A stretch of 64,000 nucleotides of DNA from an uncultured Eubacterium sp. (GTDB lineage Bacteria > Bacillota > Clostridia > Oscillospirales > Acutalibacteraceae): positions 1 through 64,000 of the forward strand of contig UQCC01000003.1 in NCBI GenBank assembly GCA_900539325.1, in the 5' to 3' direction. Under the pieces are notes generated by a model. That model was not told where the DNA came from. It made no database searches and was given only the letters and a program-made list of their open reading frames with translations. Position 1 is the stretch's first letter, and each line of letters starts with the position of its first letter. Below, piece by piece: positions 14,954 to 23,582 of this stretch. A program made the position numbers and the translations under genes.

Positions 14954-15385
14954 ATGGATACTATAACATTGGCAACAGGCATTATTGCGGACAGGTCTGT
15001 AACTTTTACCGCAACCGTTATTGTTGCCGGAATCGGAATTGTTCTTTGCACACTTCTTGTATTAATCGGTGTTTTCTACGCATTCGGTGCAATTGTGTCG
15101 AAGTCGCAGGCAAAGACAAAGAAAAATGAAGCTAAAAAAATGCAAAGTGCCATGGAGGCGGATTTGTCAAAGGCAAAACCGGCGGCTCCTGCTCCTGTAA
15201 GTGCACCTGCTCCCGTTGTTGAAGAAGGCATAAGCGGTGAAGTTGTTGCGGCAATCAGTGCAGCCGTTTATTCAATGGAGGGCAGTTCTGCGGTTATTCG
15301 TAGCGTAACAAGAAAAACAAGTCCTATTACCACCCGTAACCCTTGGGCACAGGCGGCTGTTGTGGACAATACCAGACCGTTTTAA
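14954..15385 (+). CDS. OadG-like gamma subunit of a sodium-pumping decarboxylase
   Basis: A 143-residue protein with one transmembrane helix (about residues 18-45), a basic cytoplasmic segment, an Ala/Pro-rich linker (residues about 70-88) and a conserved C-terminal VAAISAAVYSM segment. This is the OadG layout: the gamma subunit assembles the carboxyltransferase with the membrane beta subunit. A GGAGG site at 14939-14943 supports ATG 14954 rather than the upstream frame start at 14921. The beta subunit follows 18 bases later. Confidence 0.8.
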   Translation: MDTITLATGIIADRSVTFTATVIVAGIGIVLCTLLVLIGVFYAFGAIVSKSQAKTKKNEAKKMQSAMEADLSKAKPAAPAPVSAPAPVVEEGISGEVVAAISAAVYSMEGSSAVIRSVTRKTSPITTRNPWAQAAVVDNTRPF

Positions 15386-15403
15386 GGAGGACAAACAGGT
15401 TTT

Positions 15404-16621
15404 ATGGAAATATTACAAGGTGTATGGGAAGTAGTTAAAAGTATCCTTGTTAACAGCGGATACGCTTACTTCTTTACCGCAGACGGCGGATACAAAAACT
15501 TAATTATGCTTATTGTGGCTTTCTTCTTCCTTTGGTTGGGAATTAAGAAAGGCTTTGAACCTCTTTTGATGATACCTATCGCATTTGGTATGCTCCTTGC
15601 AAACCTGCCGGGCGCAAACCTTGCCGTACAGTATCACGATTTGCAGGGATTTATTGATTTGGTAGCCGGCAGAATGACAGATGCGGCAGGCAACACGCTG
15701 ACGCCGGGTCTTATGGATTTCCTTTACTTTGGTGTTAAAGCGGGTATTTATCCTCCGCTTATCTTCCTTGGTATCGGTGCTATGACCGACTTCAGCTCAC
15801 TTATCGCAAACCCGTCATCATTTATTCTCGGTGCTGCTGCACAGCTCGGTATCTTTGTTGCTTATGTTATCGCCATTGTTTTGGGCTTCGACCCTCAGCA
15901 GGCAGGCTCAATCGCTATCATCGGCGGTGCAGACGGACCTACGGCTATTTTCGTAACATCAAAGCTTGCTCCGGCAATGCTGGGTACAATCGCCGTGGCG
16001 GCATACAGCTATATGGCACTTGTACCGGTTATTCAACCGCCTATTATGAAGGCACTCACAACCAAAAAAGAGCGTAGCGTTGTTATGGGCACACTTCGTC
16101 CGGTTTCAAAGCTTGAAAAGATTTTGTTCCCGATTATGGTAACGGTTATCGTTTCGCTTCTTCTTCCGGATGCCGCAGTTCTTGTAGGTATGCTTATGCT
16201 CGGTAACCTTCTTAAAGAGAGCGGACAGACAGAGCGTATCGCAAAGGCGGCTCAAAACGAACTTATGAATATCGTAACAATTCTTTTGGGCCTTTCGGTA
16301 GGTGCAACAACATCTGCTCAGTCATTCCTCAACCTCAACACTTTGAAGATTGTACTTCTCGGTCTTATCGCATTTGCATTCGGTACAGCCGGCGGTGTAC
16401 TCTTTGGTAAGTTGATGTATGTCATCACCAAGGGCAAGATTAATCCGCTTATCGGTTCGGCAGGTGTATCTGCGGTTCCTATGGCGGCTCGTGTATCACA
16501 AAAGGTTGGTCAGGCAGAAAATCCTTCAAACTTCCTTCTTATGCACGCTATGGGTCCAAATGTATCGGGCGTTATCGGTTCAGCCGTTGCCGCAGGTATT
16601 TTGCTTACCCTTCTCGGTTAA
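15404..16621 (+). CDS. Beta subunit of a Na+-translocating biotin-dependent decarboxylase (OadB/GcdB/MmdB family)
   Basis: A 405-residue polytopic membrane protein. The conserved IGGADGPTAIF segment carries the Asp essential for carboxybiotin decarboxylation and Na+ transport, and GNLLKESG and SVGATT are further family marks. It couples decarboxylation to sodium export. The carboxyltransferase alpha subunit and the biotin carrier are not next to it, so the substrate (oxaloacetate, methylmalonyl-CoA or glutaconyl-CoA) cannot be told. The biotin ligase birA lies just upstream. AAGGAGG is present but about 13 bases from the ATG, longer than usual. Confidence 0.93.
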   Translation: MEILQGVWEVVKSILVNSGYAYFFTADGGYKNLIMLIVAFFFLWLGIKKGFEPLLMIPIAFGMLLANLPGANLAVQYHDLQGFIDLVAGRMTDAAGNTLTPGLMDFLYFGVKAGIYPPLIFLGIGAMTDFSSLIANPSSFILGAAAQLGIFVAYVIAIVLGFDPQQAGSIAIIGGADGPTAIFVTSKLAPAMLGTIAVAAYSYMALVPVIQPPIMKALTTKKERSVVMGTLRPVSKLEKILFPIMVTVIVSLLLPDAAVLVGMLMLGNLLKESGQTERIAKAAQNELMNIVTILLGLSVGATTSAQSFLNLNTLKIVLLGLIAFAFGTAGGVLFGKLMYVITKGKINPLIGSAGVSAVPMAARVSQKVGQAENPSNFLLMHAMGPNVSGVIGSAVAAGILLTLLG

Positions 16622-16648
16622 ATTAAACACAATATAACGATTATAAAT

Positions 16649-16680
16649 AGAGGTGGCGCATATGTTCCACCTCTGTTTTT
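16649..16680 (+). terminator. Terminator after the decarboxylase beta subunit
   Basis: Eight-base arms (16649-16656 and 16667-16674) with a 10-base loop, then a T-run, 22 bases before pcrA. Confidence 0.85.
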
Positions 16681-16701
16681 AACAGTAAAAGGATATTTAT
16701 T

Positions 16702-18981
16702 ATGAACAAAGACGCAGTAAAGCCAAATCGTGAGCAACAGCAGGTTATCGACACTGTTGATGGACCTGTGCTTGTTGTTGCAGGTGCCGGTACGGGCAAA
16801 ACCGCAACTGTTGTAAAGCGAATTGAACATATCATCAAAGACGGCTATGCCCGTCCGTGGCAGGTGCTTGCCATCACCTTTACCAACAAGGCGGCAGGCG
16901 AACTTAAAGAAAGACTTGAAAACACAATCGGTCCTGAAGCAAACGACATTTGGGCACAGACTTTCCACAGTATGTGCAGTCGTATGCTCCGCCGTTTTGG
17001 TGACAGGCTCGGTTATACTCAGCACTTCACAATTTATGACACCGACGACCAAAAGCGTGTTATGAAGCGTGTGCAGAAAAATCTCGGAATTGATGACAAG
17101 TTCCTCAATCATCGTGCGATTTTGACGGAGATAAGCCGTGCAAAAGACAGCCTTATTGATCCGAGAGAATATAAGCACACCAATCAAAACGATTTCAGAA
17201 AATCCAAAATTGCCGAATGTTACCGTGATTATCAGCAGGAACTTTTGCGTTCGGACGCAATGGATTTTGACGATATGATTTTCAACACGGTTCGACTTCT
17301 CAAGGAAAATCCCGATGTTTTGGAAACTTATCAGCACCAATTTAAGTACATAATTGTTGATGAGTATCAGGATACTTCTTATGCACAGTATGTGCTTACT
17401 TATCTTCTCGCAGGCGAGTATCACAATATTTGCGTTGTAGGTGACGACGACCAAAGTATTTACCGCTTCAGAGGCGCTACAATCGAGAATATTATGCGTT
17501 TTAAGGAAAGATACGAGGACGAGGGCGTAAAGGTTATTCAGCTTCAACTTGCCGAAAATTATCGCTCAAAGCAGAATATTCTTGACGCCGCAAATGCTGT
17601 TATTGCCAACAACAAGACAAGACTTGCCGATAAGCGACTTCGCTCATATGCAGGCAAAGACGGCGACAAAATTGTGCTTTATACCGCAAATAACGAGCTT
17701 GACGAGGCACAGTTCATTATTGACCAAATCAACGAAAATGTTAAAAACGGAATGAGTTACAAGGACCATGCGGTGCTTTACCGTATGAATGCACAGAGCC
17801 GAAACATAGAAATTATGATGGCAAAATCAGGTATTTCTTATCGAATTATCGGCGGCAACCGTTTCTTTGACCGCAAGGAAATCAAGGATATTGTGTCGTA
17901 TTTTGCACTCATCAACAACACAGCCGACAATGTTCGACTTCAGCGTATTATCAACACACCTAAGCGTGGCATCGGCGACACTATGTTCAATTATATTTTG
18001 GAAATTGCCGCCGCAAACAAAATGACGGCTTTTGAGGTGTGCGAGCAGGCGGACGAGTTTGCAAAGACACAGAGAAGTGCAAATAAGCTCAAAGCGTTTT
18101 GCAATATGATTAACGGCTTCCGTGAGGATTTAGAGGACGGAATGAGCGTAAACGATTTGCTTCAGGAAATTTTGGAGCAGACCGAGTATTTTGCATATCT
18201 TGAAGAGGACGACCCTACAAAAGCAGACGACAGAAAAGCAAATGTTCAGGAACTTTCGTCAATGTTCGTCAAGTATCAGGAAGAGGACGAAAACTTCACA
18301 CTTCAAACTTTCCTTGAGGATGTTGCCCTTGTGTCGGATATTGATTCGTACAATGAGGATGAGGACAGCGTTGTGCTTATGACTTTGCACTCGGCAAAGG
18401 GTTTGGAATTCCCGGTTGTTTTTATTCCGGGTATGGAGGAAGGTATCTTCCCCGGCAACCAAAGTATGTACAGCGATGAGGACCTTGAAGAAGAGCGCCG
18501 TCTTGCTTATGTCGGCATTACCCGTGCGAGAGAGAAGCTTTACCTTGTATCTGCCCGTCAGCGTATGCTTTACGGCACAACAAACAGAAATATGCTTTCT
18601 CGTTTTGTAGGCGAAATCCCGACCGATATTTGCGAGGATAAGACGGTAAGAATGCAATCGACCTTCGGCACATCCGCAGGCGGTTACGGCGACTATTTCG
18701 GCTCACCGGCAAAGCCGCACAAGTACAGTAGGTCTACTCCTATCGGCGACGCAAGACGCAGTTCTACGGCGGCTCACGCATTCGGTCAGGTAGGCGGTGC
18801 AAAGCCACAGGCAAGCGGTGTTTCTTATGCGGTGGGCGATACGGTTCGTCACGCTTCATTCGGCACAGGTGTTGTTATCTCTGCAAAGCCTATGGGTAAT
18901 GATATTCTTATGGAAATTGCGTTTGATAAGGCAGGCACCAAAAAACTTATGGCAAACTATGCAAAGTTGCAAAAACTGTAA
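16702..18981 (+). CDS. pcrA: ATP-dependent DNA helicase PcrA/UvrD
   Basis: A 759-residue superfamily 1A helicase, translocating 3' to 5' on single-stranded DNA in repair and in removal of RecA and stalled polymerases. Walker A GAGTGKT is near residue 28, motif Ia AITFTNKAA, motif II VDEYQDT, motif III GDDDQSIYRFRGA, motif V VVLMTLHSAKGLEFP and motif VI VGITRAREKLYL. The C-terminus ends in a Tudor-like fold (GDTVRHASFGTGVV), which in PcrA binds RNA polymerase. The length is typical. AAAGGA precedes ATG 16702. Confidence 0.97.
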   Translation: MNKDAVKPNREQQQVIDTVDGPVLVVAGAGTGKTATVVKRIEHIIKDGYARPWQVLAITFTNKAAGELKERLENTIGPEANDIWAQTFHSMCSRMLRRFGDRLGYTQHFTIYDTDDQKRVMKRVQKNLGIDDKFLNHRAILTEISRAKDSLIDPREYKHTNQNDFRKSKIAECYRDYQQELLRSDAMDFDDMIFNTVRLLKENPDVLETYQHQFKYIIVDEYQDTSYAQYVLTYLLAGEYHNICVVGDDDQSIYRFRGATIENIMRFKERYEDEGVKVIQLQLAENYRSKQNILDAANAVIANNKTRLADKRLRSYAGKDGDKIVLYTANNELDEAQFIIDQINENVKNGMSYKDHAVLYRMNAQSRNIEIMMAKSGISYRIIGGNRFFDRKEIKDIVSYFALINNTADNVRLQRIINTPKRGIGDTMFNYILEIAAANKMTAFEVCEQADEFAKTQRSANKLKAFCNMINGFREDLEDGMSVNDLLQEILEQTEYFAYLEEDDPTKADDRKANVQELSSMFVKYQEEDENFTLQTFLEDVALVSDIDSYNEDEDSVVLMTLHSAKGLEFPVVFIPGMEEGIFPGNQSMYSDEDLEEERRLAYVGITRAREKLYLVSARQRMLYGTTNRNMLSRFVGEIPTDICEDKTVRMQSTFGTSAGGYGDYFGSPAKPHKYSRSTPIGDARRSSTAAHAFGQVGGAKPQASGVSYAVGDTVRHASFGTGVVISAKPMGNDILMEIAFDKAGTKKLMANYAKLQKL

Positions 18982-19095
18982 TTGACTTTTGCAGAATGAT
19001 ATATGTTAAGGCTGTTGAGAAAGTTTCTGAATTTCGTTTTCTTGCGAAGGAAGATGTATATAAATACCTCGACTGAGCAAAAAACGAAAAACGCC

Positions 19096-19250
19096 AAAAG
19101 TGGTGCAAACTCGATGTTTGCGGCACTTTTACAATCCCTCCGTCAACACTTTGTGTTGCTACCGTCTCACCTACCGGTTCGGTCGGTGCTTCTGCATTAA
19201 AATGCAGAGGTCTCCACAGGAGACCCGCACCATTTACACAAGGGAGGCAT
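19096..19250 (+). repeat. Structured intergenic repeat with several hairpins
   Basis: The 323-base gap between pcrA and the convergent transporter gene has no credible gene. It holds a hairpin with arms 19096-19110 and about 19116-19130 (possibly the pcrA terminator). Next comes an element bounded by CCCTCC (19136-19141) and GGGAGG (19242-19247). Inside it are small hairpins: CAACAC/GTGTTG, TCTGCATT/AATGCAGA and GGTCTCC/GGAGACC. The ends resemble the AATCCCTC...AAGGGAGGC repeats I have seen in Ruminococcaceae genomes, so this is probably a dispersed non-autonomous element. Confidence 0.6.
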
Positions 19251-19304
19251 TAAGCAGTCAGTTTATTTTATTGGCGTGTTTCAGGGGCTTTATCGACAGT
19301 CTGA

Positions 19305-21260
19305 CTATGCATTTTGTAATTCGCTTGTAAATATTTCATCCCAGTGAGTATAATATTCATTTTGCTTTACAAGCTTACGAGCCTGAATATAATCATAGGC
19401 TTTTTTGTGGAAAGTATCAAGTTCCTTAGAAGCTTCCTTGAGCTTTGCTGCTTTGATTTTGGCTTCTTCCTTTGTGTTTTCGCTCATAGCGTTTGCCTCA
19501 TTATACTTATCAAGAGTAGGCTCGCTGATTCCGTAAAGTTCTTCTACCGTATGGGTCAAAAGTTCTTTTGCCTTTGCGGTTTTCTTCAGCATCTTCTCTG
19601 TTGCAAAACGGTCTTTTTCATCTATAACAATTTCAAGTGATTTGATTTTTGACTGCAACTTTTTGCGTTCCTTGCGATTTGAAGCAGTATTCAAAGCTTC
19701 AATGCACTCGTTGTATTCCTTAACCGAATCGGCATAGATTTTCTTTGCCTCATCAAGCTGACCTTCCGAAAGAGAATCGGTTGCATAATCTTCAAGAGCG
19801 GCACGAATTTTAAGCACCTTAATATGCGAATCGTGCTGTTCTTCGGTTAGAGTATACATAGTAATAAACGGAATAAGTGCAAGCACAAAACCAACGAGGG
19901 CAATAACAATCATACCCTTTGAAAGCGGCTCTCTGAATGAAGCCTTGTACAAATCGTCATAGTTATCCACAAGGCCGAAATGATTTTGCATAACGATTGT
20001 TTGAGTAAAATATGTAATGCCCATAGACACAAATACGCCGATTGTACCTACAAACTGACCCATAAGACCCTCAAGTCTGTCGCCGGATTTGTACTGCTGA
20101 TAGTCGAGTACATCGGCACTCATAGCACTGTCCGCAATTAGAGGAAATGTATTAAAAAATCCTCTTATCCAAATAAAAGCATACAACACCCAAATTTGTT
20201 CAATAAACAAATACATACCCACAAGAGTGATTACATTACCCAAAATATAAAAAATATACATATTACGCTTGCCGAGTTTGCGTATAAGTAACGGTGACAA
20301 TAGCATTGCCGGAGTTGCCGCAGCGCCCAAAATCGTCATCAAAGTACCGTTCAAAACACCTTGGTGCTCTGTTGAAAGGTTAAGAACATCTTTTATGCCG
20401 TAATAAAAATACCAAGTTGTGACATTACCGACGCCTGCCTGAAACAAAATGCACCAAGAAGTAAGCGAGCGTGCCCATTGATATTTGTTTGCAATTCCCG
20501 CACCGATACCCTTAAAGAACGGCACTTTCGGTGTGTAGTCCTTTGAAACGATAATACGCTCTTTTGTGCCGAAATAGCTGAAAAGTCCGATAAGTGCACC
20601 GCCTATACCGAGTGCCGGCATAATAACACGATAGGCATTGATATGCTCAAGACCGCCCGTAAAACCTGCAATAAGCGGCACAAAGAATCCCATAATCGTC
20701 GGAGCGAGTGAATAAATAAATGTTGAAACCGTGATAACATCCGCACGCTCGGTTGAGTTAGGGCTCATTACCTGAACAAGTGTTGTATACGCCTGGTCAT
20801 AAAACGGATAACACAGCTGAAGAAGCATATACGATATAAACAGCGACCACAATTTTTGATTGTAAGTCATTGTTTCAAACGGCAAAAATGCAAAAACAGT
20901 AAGCAAAATTGCCGACGGAATGCCTGTGTAAAGCAAATACGGGCGGAATTTTCCCTTACTGCTCCGGGTATTGTCAATAATCAAACCTCGGATAGGACCT
21001 AAAAACAAACCGATAACCGTTGCAATCATATTGAGTTTTACAAGGTCGCCGTTTTTAAGTCCGAGAGCCGAACCTGCAAGCAAGCTTGTTGCAGACAGCG
21101 ATATATACCAAACCGTATATATTACAAATTTTACACCGATACCGCCGACACTGTAAGCAAGTATTTCTTTGTACGGAATATACCTGCCCTCAGGCGGACT
21201 ACTCCAGTGTTCTTTTACAGACAATACGGTCTGTTTAATCTTTTCACCTGATATTTTCAT
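19305..21260 (-). CDS. GPH-family sugar:cation symporter with C-terminal coiled coil
   Basis: A 651-residue transporter of the glycoside-pentoside-hexuronide family (major facilitator fold). About twelve membrane helices fill residues 30-490. The N-terminal AYSVGGIGVKF and the DNTRSSKGKFRPYLLY loop are family features. Unlike the usual 450-500-residue members, it carries an extra 160-residue hydrophilic tail rich in Lys, Glu and Ala that reads as long helices or coiled coil, presumably cytoplasmic. Substrate unknown. AAGGGG precedes ATG 21260, with a promoter at 21321-21349. Confidence 0.88.
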   Translation of the reverse strand: MKISGEKIKQTVLSVKEHWSSPPEGRYIPYKEILAYSVGGIGVKFVIYTVWYISLSATSLLAGSALGLKNGDLVKLNMIATVIGLFLGPIRGLIIDNTRSSKGKFRPYLLYTGIPSAILLTVFAFLPFETMTYNQKLWSLFISYMLLQLCYPFYDQAYTTLVQVMSPNSTERADVITVSTFIYSLAPTIMGFFVPLIAGFTGGLEHINAYRVIMPALGIGGALIGLFSYFGTKERIIVSKDYTPKVPFFKGIGAGIANKYQWARSLTSWCILFQAGVGNVTTWYFYYGIKDVLNLSTEHQGVLNGTLMTILGAAATPAMLLSPLLIRKLGKRNMYIFYILGNVITLVGMYLFIEQIWVLYAFIWIRGFFNTFPLIADSAMSADVLDYQQYKSGDRLEGLMGQFVGTIGVFVSMGITYFTQTIVMQNHFGLVDNYDDLYKASFREPLSKGMIVIALVGFVLALIPFITMYTLTEEQHDSHIKVLKIRAALEDYATDSLSEGQLDEAKKIYADSVKEYNECIEALNTASNRKERKKLQSKIKSLEIVIDEKDRFATEKMLKKTAKAKELLTHTVEELYGISEPTLDKYNEANAMSENTKEEAKIKAAKLKEASKELDTFHKKAYDYIQARKLVKQNEYYTHWDEIFTSELQNA

Positions 21261-21320
21261 TGTTACCCCTTTGTGAAACTTTCATAATTTATTGCTTTAT
21301 TCAGCACAAGTTTCTGTAAA

Positions 21321-21349
21321 ATTATAACATAGGATAACAGCAATATCAA
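21321..21349 (-). promoter_or_regulatory. Promoter of the GPH transporter gene
   Basis: On the minus strand, TTGATA (21344-21349), 17 bases, TATAAT (21321-21326), about 60 bases before the start codon. Confidence 0.75.
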
Positions 21350-21356
21350 CATAATA

Positions 21357-22214
21357 TTAACATTTTATTTCGGTTGTAAAAGTATATCCCTGCTTTGTAA
21401 TATCATCGATAACCTTGCCAAGAATATCGGCATTGGTTTTGCTTACGGCGTGAAGAAGCAAAATCGCACCCGGGTGCGTACTTTCGCAAATATGTGTGAA
21501 CGCCTGATTTTCTTCCGTCTGATTATCGGGGTCCCAATCGGCATAGGCAAAGCTCCAAAACACGGATTTGTACCCCAAATCTTTTACAATTTGTAACGAG
21601 CGTTCCGAAAATTCACCTTTCGGAAATCTAAAATAACTCATTGTATAATTGAACTTGTCTTTTATATACTTATGAAGATAGGTTACTTCTTCCTTGGCAA
21701 CATCATCGCTCACCTCGTCCATACTGTAATGACGGTAGGAATGGTTGCCGACAATATGCCCCTCGGCTATCATTCGCTTGACAAGGTCGGGGTTTTGTGA
21801 TGCAAAGTCATAGGTAACAAAGAAAATCGCCTTAACTTTTTTCTCTTTCAGAGTGTCCAAAATCTGCGGAGTGTAGCCGTTTTCGTAGCCTTCATCAAAA
21901 GTTAAACATATCTTTTTGTCATCATCCAAAAGCCATTTTGCATTCATTGAAGCATACTGTTTTTGAAGCAGTAAAGGGTCATTTGGCTGCTTGTGGTCAA
22001 CAATATTGCCGGGACCCCAAACAACCTTTTCAGTGCTCAGCGAATCAAGCCCTGCAACAGCTTTTGCCGTAGGTGCGGTTGTTTCAACAGCCTTGGTTGT
22101 GGCTTCTGCTTTTTTACTTGTAGTAATATTATCATTACTGCCTGCATTCCCTTTTGCACAGCCGAAAAGCATACAAACGCACAATAAGGGCAATAATATT
22201 TTTTGAAATTTCAT
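21357..22214 (-). CDS. PdaA-like polysaccharide deacetylase lipoprotein
   Basis: A 285-residue exported enzyme with a lipoprotein signal (hydrophobic h-region and lipobox LFGC, Cys19). A Thr/Ala-rich linker leads to a NodB deacetylase domain from about residue 95. LTFDEGYENGYT is the PdaA-type motif I (Glu where many have Asp or Asn), HSYRH supplies the zinc histidines and RFPKGEFSE is motif 3. PdaA-type enzymes remove acetyl groups from muramic acid during spore cortex or wall maturation. Its ribosome site lies inside a terminator-like hairpin (22214-22252) downstream of prfB. Confidence 0.9.
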   Translation of the reverse strand: MKFQKILLPLLCVCMLFGCAKGNAGSNDNITTSKKAEATTKAVETTAPTAKAVAGLDSLSTEKVVWGPGNIVDHKQPNDPLLLQKQYASMNAKWLLDDDKKICLTFDEGYENGYTPQILDTLKEKKVKAIFFVTYDFASQNPDLVKRMIAEGHIVGNHSYRHYSMDEVSDDVAKEEVTYLHKYIKDKFNYTMSYFRFPKGEFSERSLQIVKDLGYKSVFWSFAYADWDPDNQTEENQAFTHICESTHPGAILLLHAVSKTNADILGKVIDDITKQGYTFTTEIKC

Positions 22215-22252
22215 AATAAAAACCTCCCGAATTTATTGTTTGATTCGAGAGG
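22214..22252 (-). terminator. Terminator/attenuator between prfB and the deacetylase gene
   Basis: Ten-base arms (22223-22232 and 22243-22252, one mismatch) followed on the minus strand by a T-rich tail. The 3' arm contains the GGGAGG ribosome site of the deacetylase gene, so folding would both end the prfB transcript and hide that site. Confidence 0.65.
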
Positions 22253-22278
22253 TCAAAATAGTATTGTTAAATTTTGAA

Positions 22279-23397
22279 TTACTTGTCGGAATTTTCAAGA
22301 CTCTTCATTTTGAGATAAGCGTTGATAAATCCGTCAAGGTCACCGTCCATAACGGCGTTGATATTGCCCATTTCAAATCCCGTTCTGTGGTCTTTTACCA
22401 TTGTGTATGGCATAAATACATAGGAACGGATTTGACTGCCCCAAGCGATTTCCTTTTGGTCGCCCTTGATGTCGTCAATTTTTTCAAGGTTTTCTCTTTC
22501 CTTGATTTCAACGAGCTTTGATTTGAGCATAAGCATAGCCATTTCACGGTTTTGGTGCTGTGAACGCTCAACCTGACACGACACAACAATGCCTGTCGGA
22601 ATATGAGTAAGGCGAACGGCGGAAGAAGTCTTGTTTACCTTTTGTCCGCCGGCACCGGAGGCACGGTACACATCCATCTTGATGTCCTCATCACGGATTT
22701 CGACATTAACATCATTGTCAATTTCAGGCATAACCTCAAGAGAAGCAAACGATGTATGGCGACGACCCGATGAGTCAAACGGTGACACACGAACAAGGCG
22801 GTGAATACCCATTTCGCCGTGAAGATAGCCGTAAGCATTTTCGCCCTCTACACGGATTGTGGCACTCTTAATACCTGCAACATCACCTTCAAGATAGTCG
22901 AGTGTTGACACTTTATAGCCGTTTCTTTCGCCCCAACGGTTGTACATACGGAAAAGCATTTCTGCCCAGTCCTGAGCCTCTGTACCGCCTGCACCTGCAT
23001 GGAAGGTAAGAATTGCGTTGTTGTCGTCAAACTCGCCCGAAAGAAGAGTTGAAAGTGTCAATTTTTCAATTCTTTTTTCAATATCGTCAACAGACTTTGT
23101 GCAATCCTCAACAAGGCTTTCGTCTTCTTCCTCATTGGCAAGCTCAATCATAACCTGTGCGTCGTCAAAATCATTTTTAAGATTTTCGTATGACGCAACC
23201 TTGGCTTTTAAAGAGCCGATTTTTTGCATAGTCTTTTGACTGTTTTCCATATCGTCCCAAAAATCGGGAGCGGCACTTTGCTTTTCAAGTTCGGCAATCT
23301 GCACCTTGACATTATCTATATCAAGTGCTTCTTTTAAATTGTTTATTGGTTCCTCGGACTGCATAAGTCTTTGGTTCAATTCTTCAAATTCTATCAT
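22279..23397 (-). CDS. prfB: Peptide chain release factor 2
   Basis: A 372-residue RF2, which recognises UGA and UAA stop codons and triggers peptide release. The GGQ motif is in SGAGGQKVN, the codon-recognition tripeptide SPF in RVSPFDSSGRRHTSF. The whole protein is encoded in one frame. At the place where many bacteria have the CTT-TGA-C programmed frameshift (about codon 25), the sequence reads CTT GAT, so the autoregulatory shift is absent. Upstream is a perfect 17-spacer promoter (23452-23480). Confidence 0.97.
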   Translation of the reverse strand: MIEFEELNQRLMQSEEPINNLKEALDIDNVKVQIAELEKQSAAPDFWDDMENSQKTMQKIGSLKAKVASYENLKNDFDDAQVMIELANEEEDESLVEDCTKSVDDIEKRIEKLTLSTLLSGEFDDNNAILTFHAGAGGTEAQDWAEMLFRMYNRWGERNGYKVSTLDYLEGDVAGIKSATIRVEGENAYGYLHGEMGIHRLVRVSPFDSSGRRHTSFASLEVMPEIDNDVNVEIRDEDIKMDVYRASGAGGQKVNKTSSAVRLTHIPTGIVVSCQVERSQHQNREMAMLMLKSKLVEIKERENLEKIDDIKGDQKEIAWGSQIRSYVFMPYTMVKDHRTGFEMGNINAVMDGDLDGFINAYLKMKSLENSDK

Positions 23398-23451
23398 TAT
23401 TCTTCTCCGAAAAAGTATTTGATATGTTAATTGATTATTTTATGCTATAAT

Positions 23452-23480
23452 ATTATATAGTATAAGTTCTTATTTTTCAA
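23452..23480 (-). promoter_or_regulatory. Promoter of prfB
   Basis: On the minus strand, TTGAAA (23475-23480), 17 bases, TATAAT (23452-23457). Confidence 0.75.
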
Positions 23481-23517
23481 GTAAAAAATATTTATTATAT
23501 TTATGTTATATTTACTC

Positions 23518-23546
23518 TTGAAAATTAAAATTAGTAGGCATATAAT
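23518..23546 (+). promoter_or_regulatory. Promoter of the ArsB/NhaD-type transporter gene
   Basis: TTGAAA (23518-23523), 17 bases, TATAAT (23541-23546), about 37 bases before the ATG; divergent from the prfB promoter. Confidence 0.8.
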
Positions 23547-23582
23547 AAAAACGAAAATACATAGAAAAGAGGGCTATATAAT

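Noticed and set aside
19003..19330. Two short plus-strand frames after pcrA
   Set aside because: They lie in the hairpin-rich repeat element, lack ribosome sites and show no protein-like composition.
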